A stretch of DNA of 62,017 bases, taken from assembly GCF_004570605.1 (NCBI RefSeq), contig NZ_SPPB01000004.1:1-62017 (forward strand). The letters are read 5' to 3'. The DNA comes from Granulicatella sp. WM01 (GTDB lineage Bacteria; Bacillota; Bacilli; Lactobacillales; Aerococcaceae). Every line of letters starts with the position of its first letter. Within the stretch, counting starts at the first letter, position 1. The position numbers and the translations under genes were made by a program. The notes beneath the pieces are model-generated. The model was not told the origin of the DNA. It ran no database searches and was given only the letters and a program-made list of their open reading frames with translations. This document shows positions 26,346 to 34,797 of this stretch, one piece after another.

Positions 26346-27020
26346 ATGAAAATATTGATAGTTGAAGACGAAAAAAGATTAGCAGACACGCTTAAACAAA
26401 TGTTCATAGAGGAAAATTATTTGGTTGACGTTGTTTATGATGGTCAAGACGCTTACGATTACTTAACAAGTGATACGTACGATGCTGCTATACTAGATGT
26501 TATGCTTCCAAAAATGACGGGAATACAAGTTGTAAGTTTATTGAGAAAAGAAAACAATGCAACACCTATTTTAATGCTAACAGCTAAAGATCAAGTAGAA
26601 GATAAAGTGAGAGGTTTAGATAGTGGTGCAGACGATTATTTAACCAAGCCATTTCAAAAAGAAGAATTATTGGCAAGAATACGCTCGATTTCAAGACGTA
26701 AAGGGGAAGTTATTAATGATGATATTCATTATGTTGACATTACACTTTCACAAAAAACACAGGTTTTAGAATGTGGAGTAAAATCGGTTCGTTTAGGTCC
26801 AAAAGAATTTGAAATCATGAGATTGTTACTTATTAATCAAAATCAAATTTTACCAAAAGAGGACTTGATTTTACGTGTTTGGGGATTTGATTCAGATGCT
26901 GAAGATAATAATGTTGAAGTATATATTTCATTTTTAAGAAAAAAACTTCAATTTTTATCAAGTAAAGTAACCATTTCAACGGCTAGAAAAGTAGGGTACT
27001 TTTTAGAAGAAAAAGCATAA
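26346..27020 (+). CDS. OmpR-family response regulator
   Basis: The 224-residue protein has a receiver domain with the acidic pair VEDEKR, phospho-acceptor Asp in AAILDVMLPKMTG, and TAKD and DDYLTKPF. The C-terminal winged helix has RLGPKEFEIMRLLL and WGFDSDAEDNNVEVYISFLRKKL. The latter resembles CiaR/CroR-type regulators, but the match is not specific enough for a name. It is followed by its kinase gene and preceded by TATAGGAGTGACTT. Confidence 0.9.
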   Translation: MKILIVEDEKRLADTLKQMFIEENYLVDVVYDGQDAYDYLTSDTYDAAILDVMLPKMTGIQVVSLLRKENNATPILMLTAKDQVEDKVRGLDSGADDYLTKPFQKEELLARIRSISRRKGEVINDDIHYVDITLSQKTQVLECGVKSVRLGPKEFEIMRLLLINQNQILPKEDLILRVWGFDSDAEDNNVEVYISFLRKKLQFLSSKVTISTARKVGYFLEEKA

Positions 27021-27043
27021 TCATTTTGAGAAAGGAATGTGCC

Positions 27044-28240
27044 ATGTTAAAACAGTTAAAATATAAATTTATTTTATTTACTGTGACTATTTTTGGTGTT
27101 ATTGTGCTGACCGTTTCTAGCGTATTATATTATAGTATTCATAATCAAATGGAAAAACGAGTAGATAGTACCTTAAATCATGTGTTAAAAACAGATGAAA
27201 ATATTGATATTATTTTAATTGATCCCTTTAAAATAGAAAGTTTATCAACAGATATGAGGTGGTCTTTTAAAATTACGTCAGAAAAGAAGGTTGTTGGGAC
27301 TTATTATAAATTATCTGACCGTTTTGTAAATGATATTCTCCATTTAGCTACAGATACATCAGGATATATTGAATATAATCAAAAAATATTTAAATATTTG
27401 TCATCGGATTCGGATATTGCATTCGTTGAAATAACGTACGATGTGAAACGTGTTAGAGAAACATTATTTATGACGTTACTTATTGGGATAACTGCGATTA
27501 TTTTAGTATGGATTAGTAGTACATTATTAGCCAATTGGGCAATGGTTCCAATTGAAGAAGCATGGAAAAGTCAGAAAAATTTTATTTCAGATGCTTCTCA
27601 TGAACTAAGAACACCTATTGCAACGATTTCAGCCAATGCTCAATTATTAAAAGAACACCCAGAAGAAAGCATTCAGTCACGATTAAAATTTATTAATTAT
27701 ATTCATGATGAAACAAGACGTATGACAGAATTAGTGGAAAGATTATTATTTTTAGCCAATAGTGATGATGGAAAAATTAAACTGAATTTTACACAAATTA
27801 ATTTATCCGATTTAGTGTATGAAGTTGCTTTGCCGTTAGAATCTATTGCATTTGAACAAGAAAAAGAATTACTATTTCACATTAATGATAAAGTTATTAT
27901 TTATGGAGACACAACCCAAATAAAACAACTTATTGTTATTTTATTAGATAATGCTATTAAATACTCTGATAAACATGAAAAAATTGAAATCACTGTGCTA
28001 AAAAGCGGCATATTAAAAATAAAAAATAAAGGTGAAATTATTCCACATGATAAATTGAAATATTTATTTGATAGATTTTATCGTGTTGATGAATCAAGAC
28101 AGCGTGATGTGTCTGGTTATGGATTAGGGTTATCTATTGCTAAAACAATTACGCAAACACATAAAGCAAAAATACATGTAACAAGTAATAAAGAACAAGG
28201 TACTATATTTACAGTACAGTTTATGAAGGGGACATTATGA
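27044..28240 (+). CDS. sensor histidine kinase
   Basis: The 398-residue protein has a first membrane helix (about residues 9-33), an extracellular loop of roughly 120 residues, and a second helix (TLLIGITAIILVWISSTLL). The H-box SDASHELRTPIATI holds the phosphorylated histidine; the ATP domain shows DNAIKYS, FDRFYR and GYGLGLSIAKTI. A separate HAMP domain is not obvious. It pairs with the regulator upstream. The ATG at 27044 is chosen over TTG 27026, which precedes the AAAGGAA site. The 3' end overlaps folC by four bases. Confidence 0.9.
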   Translation: MLKQLKYKFILFTVTIFGVIVLTVSSVLYYSIHNQMEKRVDSTLNHVLKTDENIDIILIDPFKIESLSTDMRWSFKITSEKKVVGTYYKLSDRFVNDILHLATDTSGYIEYNQKIFKYLSSDSDIAFVEITYDVKRVRETLFMTLLIGITAIILVWISSTLLANWAMVPIEEAWKSQKNFISDASHELRTPIATISANAQLLKEHPEESIQSRLKFINYIHDETRRMTELVERLLFLANSDDGKIKLNFTQINLSDLVYEVALPLESIAFEQEKELLFHINDKVIIYGDTTQIKQLIVILLDNAIKYSDKHEKIEITVLKSGILKIKNKGEIIPHDKLKYLFDRFYRVDESRQRDVSGYGLGLSIAKTITQTHKAKIHVTSNKEQGTIFTVQFMKGTL

Positions 28241-29466
28241 TTGATTATTATAAACAAGCATTAGACTGGCTATACGCACAGCCAACAGGAAAATCAAATC
28301 CTGATTTATCTTATGTAAAAGCCGTGTTAAAAGAATTAGGTTCTCCTCACCTTAAAGTTCCAGTTATTCATGTGACAGGAACGAACGGTAAAGGATCTAC
28401 AATTGCTTTTTTATCACATATTTTGAAAGAACATGGATTAAATGTTGCAACATTTACCTCGCCACATTTATTAACATTTAATGAGCGATTTCAAATAAAC
28501 CATTGCATGATTTCAGATGAGGAAATCGTAACGTATTTAAATCAACTTAAAAAATATCAATTGACACAATTTGAATTATTTACATGCCTATTTTTCTTAT
28601 ATATAGCCACACATCAACCAGATATTGCCTTAGTTGAAGTAGGTATAGGTGGGTTATTTGATACAACAAATGTAGTACAACCAGAACTTTCGATTATCAC
28701 AAGTGTTGGAATAGATCATCTAGGTATGTTAGGTAATTCGATTGAAGATATTGCTAGACAAAAGGCAGGGATTATTAAAGAACATGTTCCTGTATTTATT
28801 AGTCTGGTGCCTGAAAACTGTCTAGCAATCTTCAAAGAAGTTGCCACTCAAAAGAAAAGCCCAATACATCTTTATCCTTATCAATCAGTAATTAACAAGT
28901 ATCAACTGCTTCCTAATGGATTTACATTTGAATTTGACGGAAATACTTTTCAAACATCTATAGTGGGTAAACATCAATTGTTCAATGTAACATTGGCACT
29001 TGCTGCTGCAAAACATTATTTGAATGAAGGCTTTAACGTTGAATTAGCTAAGCAAGGGATACTGCATACGCATTGGTCGGGAAGAATGGAAAAAGTTTAT
29101 GAGAAACCTATGATTTATATAGACGGAGCACATAATGAACAAGGTATTCACGCATTGATTGATACCATTCAAGAAAAATTTCCAACTCAAAAAATTAAAA
29201 TAATTTTCGGAGCATTGTCACGTAAAGATTATTCAAGTATGTTAAGTCTACTTGCTAAAACGTTTGATACATACGTAACAACTTTTGAATACAATCAATC
29301 TGCAAGTTTAGAAGAATTAAATCAAATTTCTCCTCATGTTGTCCCTATTGAAAACTGGAAAAGTGCTATTCAACTAGATATTGCACATCAATTGGATACG
29401 GTCATTATCTTTACAGGATCACTTTACTTTATTTCAGAAGTAAAAACGTATTTTAATCAACTATAG
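28237..29466 (+). CDS. folC: folylpolyglutamate synthase / dihydrofolate synthase
   Basis: The 409-residue enzyme has the Mur-ligase-like P-loop VTGTNGKGSTIAFL, then FTSPHLLTFNERFQIN, EVGIGGLFDTTNV, TSVGIDHLGMLGNSIEDIA, KAGIIK and IDGAHNEQG, all conserved in FolC. It adds glutamate to folates. It overlaps the kinase gene by ATGA, an unusual operon mate for a two-component system. A strong bidirectional terminator follows. Confidence 0.95.
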   Translation: MIDYYKQALDWLYAQPTGKSNPDLSYVKAVLKELGSPHLKVPVIHVTGTNGKGSTIAFLSHILKEHGLNVATFTSPHLLTFNERFQINHCMISDEEIVTYLNQLKKYQLTQFELFTCLFFLYIATHQPDIALVEVGIGGLFDTTNVVQPELSIITSVGIDHLGMLGNSIEDIARQKAGIIKEHVPVFISLVPENCLAIFKEVATQKKSPIHLYPYQSVINKYQLLPNGFTFEFDGNTFQTSIVGKHQLFNVTLALAAAKHYLNEGFNVELAKQGILHTHWSGRMEKVYEKPMIYIDGAHNEQGIHALIDTIQEKFPTQKIKIIFGALSRKDYSSMLSLLAKTFDTYVTTFEYNQSASLEELNQISPHVVPIENWKSAIQLDIAHQLDTVIIFTGSLYFISEVKTYFNQL

Positions 29467-29469
29467 ATG

Positions 29470-29510
29470 CAAAAACACTCCTGTTGGCAATTCCAACAGG
29501 AGTGTTTTTG
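29470..29510. terminator. bidirectional terminator between folC and the alcohol dehydrogenase gene
   Basis: CAAAAACACTCCTGTTGG pairs perfectly with the complementary arm ending in GTTTTTG across a five-base loop. A-run and T-run flank the stem symmetrically, as suits two converging genes. The stem is 18 base pairs. Confidence 0.92.
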
Positions 29511-29601
29511 CGTTTAAAATGTGTTCAGAAATCCTATTTTAGATGTTTAGTCGATCTATTGCTAATCAAGATTGTAAATTCTCGTCTTTTATACGGTTAT
29601 T

Positions 29602-30753
29602 TTATAAACTATTTCTAAAAATAGCTAGTGCGTCATCGAAATTTAATATTTCTAATCGACCAAAAGAACCATTTTCAGTACAATGTTTAGCCATTTGTTC
29701 AATGCAACTCGCATCAATATGTTTATCAGATAAGCGTGTAGGTGCATTTAGTGATTTCCAGAATTGTTGTAGAGCATCAATCCCAGCCTTAGCCGTTTCA
29801 TACGGTGTGTGTTTATGAATATGAAAAACATTTTTAGCAAATTGTTCAAATCGTTCAATATGCTTTGGCATAACATAGTACATCCAATTTGGCATGATAA
29901 TTGACAAGCCTTCAGCATGTGCAATATCATAGACTGCACTAATAGCATGCTCTAGAGCATGTGAACTCCAATCTCCAAGATATCCCCAACGTAAAGATCC
30001 ATTTAAAGCAACAGTTCCAGCCATCATTAATGTTTCTCTGGCTTGATAGTCTGTTGGATTATCCACAACAATAGGAGCATATTGAATAATAGTACGTAGT
30101 ATACTTTCAATCATTCCATCCATAACAGGTGTATGTTCAGCTTCATTGAAATATTGTTCAATTAAATGACTCATCATATCAATAATTCCATTTATACTTT
30201 GATGTGTAGGAAGCGTGTAAGTATAGGTTGGATCTAAAATTGAAAATGTTGGATAGACTAAAGGAGAACCCCATCCTAATTTTTGTTGAGTTTTTTCATT
30301 TGTGATAACACTTCCTGCATTCATTTCGGAACCAGTTGCAGCTAATGTTAAAATTGTTCCAAAAGGTGTTGCTTGAGTAGGTATATGTTTGCCGATAACA
30401 ATATCCCAAGCATCTCCTTGATAATGGGCAGCTGCAACAATTAATTTTGTACAATCAATGACGCTCCCACCACCTACTGCCAATACAAAATCAATATTGT
30501 GTTCTTGAATAAGTTTTGCACCTTTTTGAGCAGTTGTGACACGTGGATTAGGTTCTACACCTGATAATTCAAATACATTAAAGTGGCTCAATTCTTTTTG
30601 AATATTTTGATATAAGCCACTTTGTTTAATACTCCCACCACCATAGACAAGAAGAATATTTTTACCGAATGCTTTAATTTCATTGGCAAGCGTTGAAAGT
30701 TGTCCTTGTCCAAAAATAAGTTTTGTTGGATTTTTATAAGTAAATTTGACCAT
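29602..30753 (-). CDS. iron-containing alcohol dehydrogenase (butanol dehydrogenase/YqhD-like)
   Basis: The 383-residue protein begins FTYKNPTKLIFGQGQLSTL and has LLVYGGGSIKQSG, AVGGGSVIDCTKLI, TLAATGSEMNAG, IIDMMSHLIEQYF and SSHALEHAISAVYDIAHAEGLS. Together these provide the NAD(P)-binding loop and the Asp/His iron ligands of family III alcohol dehydrogenases. It probably reduces aldehydes with NADPH. The TTTATAA..GGAAGATGCTAT region precedes the start on the minus strand. It is monocistronic. Confidence 0.92.
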   Translation of the reverse strand: MVKFTYKNPTKLIFGQGQLSTLANEIKAFGKNILLVYGGGSIKQSGLYQNIQKELSHFNVFELSGVEPNPRVTTAQKGAKLIQEHNIDFVLAVGGGSVIDCTKLIVAAAHYQGDAWDIVIGKHIPTQATPFGTILTLAATGSEMNAGSVITNEKTQQKLGWGSPLVYPTFSILDPTYTYTLPTHQSINGIIDMMSHLIEQYFNEAEHTPVMDGMIESILRTIIQYAPIVVDNPTDYQARETLMMAGTVALNGSLRWGYLGDWSSHALEHAISAVYDIAHAEGLSIIMPNWMYYVMPKHIERFEQFAKNVFHIHKHTPYETAKAGIDALQQFWKSLNAPTRLSDKHIDASCIEQMAKHCTENGSFGRLEILNFDDALAIFRNSL

Positions 30754-30840
30754 ATAGCATCTTCCTTTTCTTTAAAGTATATAAAGTGTACAATTAAACG
30801 AGAAAAGATTCAAATATGATATACTAAGAAAGGGAATACT

Positions 30841-31302
30841 ATGTATTATTCAATCGTAAACTGGCAAAATCGAGTCTATTACCTTCTGTTTGATGAACAA
30901 GGATTGTGTTCTGTTGATATAGAAAAAACGTCATCTTATCAACAAGCCATATATAATGAAGAATCTATTTATCAAAAACAACTTATAGAATACTTCACTA
31001 AAAAAAGGAAACAATTTGATTGTCCACTTCATTTAAAAGGAACATCTTTTCAGCAAGAAGTCTGGCAAGCTCTGCAAAAAATCCCTTTTGGTCAAGCAAA
31101 AACTTATCAAGATATTGCTGAAACAATTCAACGTCCAAAATCATGTAGAGCCGTAGGTGGAGCAATAGGCAGTAATCCAGTATTCATTTTTGTTCCATGC
31201 CATCGTGTTATTGGAAAATCGGGACATTTAACTGGATTTAGTTTAGGATTAGATTTAAAAAAAGAGTTATTAGATTTTGAAGGAATCAAGTATAAAGAAT
31301 AG
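30841..31302 (+). CDS. ogt: methylated-DNA-protein-cysteine methyltransferase
   Basis: The 153-residue protein has FVPCHRVIGKSG with the acceptor Cys120, preceded by TYQDIAETIQRPKSCRAVGGAIGSNP cut here into its helix-turn-helix portion around residues 89-112. It repairs O6-methylguanine by suicidal alkyl transfer. The start is ATG at 30841 after AAAGGGAAT. It is divergent from the dehydrogenase gene. Confidence 0.93.
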   Translation: MYYSIVNWQNRVYYLLFDEQGLCSVDIEKTSSYQQAIYNEESIYQKQLIEYFTKKRKQFDCPLHLKGTSFQQEVWQALQKIPFGQAKTYQDIAETIQRPKSCRAVGGAIGSNPVFIFVPCHRVIGKSGHLTGFSLGLDLKKELLDFEGIKYKE

Positions 31303-31850
31303 GAAAACCGAAAAAAGTAATATAAAAAACATGAAAAATAGTTATAAAAATAAGTATAAAGAAATATAAGAAATAACTATAAAAGCAAGTGTAAAGAAAT
31401 ATGAGAAATAGTTAGGAAAGTAAGCATAAAAAAATACGAGAAATAGGTATAAGGCATTTAAAGGATAGGTTACAAAACAGATATAAAATGACGTGATACT
31501 TTCAAAAAACAAGAGCATATTCTAGGGAACGTTGTACATGTTGAAAAAGTGATACAAAGTAGAATAATGTATTAAGTAAGTTATAAAGAGTGAAAAAGGT
31601 CTATCTTAACATATTCTATAAAAAAGTAGGGAAATGATAAAAAATGAGAATTTTTATGTAAGACTCAGTACATACATTAAAAAATATATCTATGATAGTG
31701 TGGAGGGAAAGGATAACATTTATTATATTATTTTGTATTAGAATTGACTTAAATAGTAGACAAATACATATCTTTTTGTACATATTATGTTATAATATGT
31801 GCCAAGACTGTAGCTGTCTGATGATGAAAAGAAAGTAAAAGGAAAAAGAT
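31303..31850. other. long A/G-rich spacer between ogt and truB
   Basis: About 550 bases without a gene. The plus strand is very A/G-rich. The first part contains a 35-bp imperfect tandem repeat (31333-31454, described separately). Further on are a TTGACT at 31744 and a TATAAT at about 31791 close to truB; only the latter is well placed. No RNA gene is recognised. Confidence 0.5.
31333..31454 (+). repeat. 35-bp imperfect tandem repeat, about 3.5 copies
   Basis: Units begin at 31333 (37 bases), 31370 (35), 31405 (35) and 31440 (partial). The shared pattern is GAAATA-n-TATAAAAG-n-AAG-n-n-TAAAGAAATA-n-GA. Copies differ at several positions, so the array is old. The unit length is not a multiple of three, and all frames are interrupted, so it is not a protein repeat. 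Confidence 0.75.
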
Positions 31851-32762
31851 ATGAATGGTGTATTAGCTTTATGGAAAGAAAGAGGCATGACAAGTCACGA
31901 TTGTGTCTATAAACTAAGAAAATTATTTCAAACAAAAAAAATCGGACATACAGGTACTTTAGATCCAAATGTTGATGGAGTATTGCCAATTTGCGTTGGA
32001 AGTGCCACTAAGATGGTGGAATTTATGTTAAACTCTGCTAAACAATATACTGGCGAAATAACATTGGGAATAGCAACTTCTACGGAAGATAGTACAGGAG
32101 AGATTATTGAGCAAAGTGCAGTAGTTGAAATCCCAACTGCTAAACAAATTGATAGCATAATGCAAAAAATGACAGGAGAGATTATGCAAGTTCCTCCAAT
32201 GTATTCTGCCGTTAAAGTAAATGGAAAGAAATTGTATGAATATGCTAGAGCAAATCAGACTGTTGAACGACCGAGCAGGAAAGTTAGTATTTATGAATTT
32301 AAGCGAATTAGTGATGTTGTTGTGCATGATAATCAAACGGTGTCGTGGAAATTTTGTGTAACATGTAGCAAGGGCACATATATTAGAACTTTGGCAGTTG
32401 ATTTAGGCAAACTTTTAGGTTATCCTGCACACATGAGTGATTTAACACGACTGAAAAGTGCCGGAATATCGCAGCAGCAATGCGTGAAAATAAGCGATTT
32501 AGAAAAATTATCTTTAGAAGAACGGTATAGGCATCTTTTGCCGATTGAAGAAGTGTTTTTGGAATATGAAACGTATGAAATAGATGATGTATTGTGGAAA
32601 AGAGTAAGAAACGGTGCAGTTGTTGAAGTAATAGAGGGCATATCATATCCTATTTTTTTCACGTACCAACAAAAAATTGTAGCATTTTATGATAAACATA
32701 CTAAATATTCAAATATGATAAAACCAAAGAAAATGCTGCTTGAAAATAAAGGAGATTTATGA
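31851..32762 (+). CDS. truB: tRNA pseudouridine-55 synthase
   Basis: The 303-residue enzyme begins MNGVLALWKERGMTSHDCVY and contains KKIGHTGTLDPNVDGVLPI with catalytic Asp38, then KQYTGEITLG and CSKGTYIRTLAVDLG. It makes pseudouridine 55 in the T-loop of tRNA. The ribosome site AAAAGGAAAAAG is close. The end overlaps the ribF start by four bases, the conserved truB-ribF arrangement. Confidence 0.95.
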   Translation: MNGVLALWKERGMTSHDCVYKLRKLFQTKKIGHTGTLDPNVDGVLPICVGSATKMVEFMLNSAKQYTGEITLGIATSTEDSTGEIIEQSAVVEIPTAKQIDSIMQKMTGEIMQVPPMYSAVKVNGKKLYEYARANQTVERPSRKVSIYEFKRISDVVVHDNQTVSWKFCVTCSKGTYIRTLAVDLGKLLGYPAHMSDLTRLKSAGISQQQCVKISDLEKLSLEERYRHLLPIEEVFLEYETYEIDDVLWKRVRNGAVVEVIEGISYPIFFTYQQKIVAFYDKHTKYSNMIKPKKMLLENKGDL

Positions 32763-33718
32763 AAGTTATTGAATTAAAAACAGTTAAAGATGTGGAAAAA
32801 ATAGATGCACTTAAACAAACATTAGTGTTAGGGTATTTTGATGGCGTACATTTAGGACATCAATTTGTCATTGCTAATGGACGAAAAATTGCAAATACAC
32901 ACAGTGAATTATTAGCTGTTATGAGCTTCGATCAATCCCCTAGACAATTTTTTAATCCAGATAGTATAGGTTATAGTTTAACAACACGGCAACAAAAAAT
33001 TAAACAATTAGAGAAATTAGGGGTAGATATTTTTTATATTGTGTCATTTACTCAAGAATTTTCTCGTTTATCACCAAATCAGTTCATTGATCAGTATCTT
33101 GTTCCATTATGTGCTAAACATATTGTGACAGGATTTGATTATCGCTTTGGAAAACATGCTTCGGGTGATATTTATACATTAAAAGCGTTGGAAAAAGGTC
33201 GTTTTAAGGTAAGTGAAATTGATAGTGTTGAATTAAATCATGAAAAAATTAGTTCTACAGTGATTAGACATGCTTTATTAGCTGGAGATTTGCCAAAAGC
33301 AAATCAGTTACTAGGTAGAGCTTATCAAATTGATGGGATAGTTATTCATGGAGATGCAAGAGGACGAACAATTGGATTTCCAACTGCAAACATTGAATGG
33401 AATAAGGAGCAATTATTATTAATGGAAGGAGTTTATGCAGTTCAGATTAAAGTTCATCAAAAATGGTATCAAGGTATGGCATCTATTGGACGAAATATAA
33501 CTTTTGAAAAGAATCGACATGTGAGTATTGAGGTCAATATTTTTGAATTTAATGAGATGATTTATGGACAGAATGTTTCTATAAAATGGTATAAACGTTT
33601 GCGTAAAGAAATTAAGTTTAATCATATTGAGGGATTAATTAGACAATTAAATCAAGATAAATATGAAGTTAAACAATTTTTCAGCAAAGAGATGCCATAT
33701 CTTCATAAAAATATATGA
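32759..33718 (+). CDS. ribF: bifunctional riboflavin kinase / FAD synthetase
   Basis: The 319-residue protein has an N-terminal nucleotidyltransferase domain (LGYFDGVHLGHQFVI, GFDYRFG, SSTVIRHALLAGD) and a C-terminal riboflavin kinase domain (GDARGRTIGFPTANIEW, EGVYAVQI). It converts riboflavin to FMN and FAD. The start lies in AAAGGAGATTTATGA, overlapping the truB stop. Confidence 0.95.
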   Translation: MKVIELKTVKDVEKIDALKQTLVLGYFDGVHLGHQFVIANGRKIANTHSELLAVMSFDQSPRQFFNPDSIGYSLTTRQQKIKQLEKLGVDIFYIVSFTQEFSRLSPNQFIDQYLVPLCAKHIVTGFDYRFGKHASGDIYTLKALEKGRFKVSEIDSVELNHEKISSTVIRHALLAGDLPKANQLLGRAYQIDGIVIHGDARGRTIGFPTANIEWNKEQLLLMEGVYAVQIKVHQKWYQGMASIGRNITFEKNRHVSIEVNIFEFNEMIYGQNVSIKWYKRLRKEIKFNHIEGLIRQLNQDKYEVKQFFSKEMPYLHKNI

Positions 33719-34149
33719 AATATAAGGAAAATAAGTGTAAATTTTATGTGTAATATGTAACAAAAAAGAGGTTAATTCGATATAAAAATACAAATGAATT
33801 GTGAAAGAATATCAAAAAACAGAAAAAAGATAGAAGATTTTTAGATTTTTGTTAGAATGGTCTGTTATGATAGTAACGTCAGAGAGTATGCTGAGGGAAC
33901 TATCTGTAAATAAAGTAACAATAGAAGTGTAGAACTATTCTACAATGCAGTAACGATGATTTCTCATTTATTTAAAATTAGTTGTATAAGATAAACATGA
34001 CTAATAACAGGGGATTCAAATTACCTATAGGGTTCTTCTACTTTATGCAGTTTATGAGATTTTTATATAGGATATATTAAGAAACAGATTAAAAATGTCA
34101 GAATTATTTACAGTAAATAATTCAAATATAGAATTAAAGAGGAGAAACT
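33719..34149. other. intergenic region before the second two-component system
   Basis: About 430 AT-rich bases. A small inverted repeat GTAGAA-CTAT-TTCTAC lies near 33931-33946. It probably carries the promoter of the regulator gene, but I cannot choose one by eye. No riboswitch is recognised. Confidence 0.4.
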
Positions 34150-34797
34150 ATGTATAAAATTTTAGTCGTTGAAGATGATCAAATAACAAGTCAAGTTATT
34201 TGTGAATTTTTAAAAGAACATCAATATGAATATACGGCTGTATTTGATGGCCAAGCAGCGTTAGATTGTTATAAAGAAGGATATGATTTAATTCTTTTGG
34301 ATATTATGTTACCTAAAGTAAGTGGATTAGATGTTTTGAAGGAGATTAGGCAGTCATCGCAAATTCCTGTTATTGTGATAACAGCTCTTGATGATGAGTA
34401 TACACAACTAATTAGTTTCAATCATTTGGTTAACGATTATGTCACTAAACCGTTCTCGCCCCTTATTTTAATGAAACGTATTGAGAATGTACTTCGACAA
34501 ATTCAAACTCCAAAAACCTTAACAGTAGGAAATTTACATATTTTGTTAGACAGTTGTATGGTGTACTGGCAAGGAGAAGAAGTTAATGTTACAAAAAGAG
34601 AGTATGAAATTATAGAGTTTTTATCTAAACGAAAAAATCGTTTGGTACCAAGGGAACAATTGATGGAGTATGTTTGGGGATATGGAGAATTTGAGAGTCG
34701 AGTATTAGATAACCATATTAAAAATATTCGTAAAAAAATCCAAGGAATTCCTTTAGAAACGTTTAAAGGAAAAGGTTATCGCTTGAATGAAATGTAA
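34150..34797 (+). CDS. OmpR-family response regulator, VncR-like
   Basis: The 215-residue protein has a receiver (VEDDQ, LILLDIMLPKVSGLD with the phospho-acceptor Asp, and DYVTKPFSP) and a winged-helix effector (VTKREYEIIEFLSK, WGYGEFESRVLDNHIKNIRKKI). The usual TAxD motif reads ITALDDEY. The paired kinase resembles VncS, so this is the likely VncR counterpart. The start follows AAAGAGGAGAAA. It overlaps the kinase gene by 11 bases. Confidence 0.88.
   Translation: MYKILVVEDDQITSQVICEFLKEHQYEYTAVFDGQAALDCYKEGYDLILLDIMLPKVSGLDVLKEIRQSSQIPVIVITALDDEYTQLISFNHLVNDYVTKPFSPLILMKRIENVLRQIQTPKTLTVGNLHILLDSCMVYWQGEEVNVTKREYEIIEFLSKRKNRLVPREQLMEYVWGYGEFESRVLDNHIKNIRKKIQGIPLETFKGKGYRLNEM

Noticed and set aside
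29543-29818. 91-codon plus-strand frame
   Set aside because: It is mostly the antisense of the alcohol dehydrogenase gene and has no ribosome site.
31333-31454. Tandem 35-bp repeats considered as a CRISPR array
   Set aside because: The repeats are contiguous with no unique spacers, are degenerate, and no cas gene is in the window.
31738-31989. 83-codon minus-strand frame at the start of truB
   Set aside because: It overlaps the truB start antisense; it is Phe/Tyr-rich as expected from reverse reading of A/T-rich DNA.
32759-33718. Possible FMN riboswitch control of ribF
   Set aside because: ribF overlaps truB with no leader, and no FMN aptamer-like sequence is seen upstream of truB.
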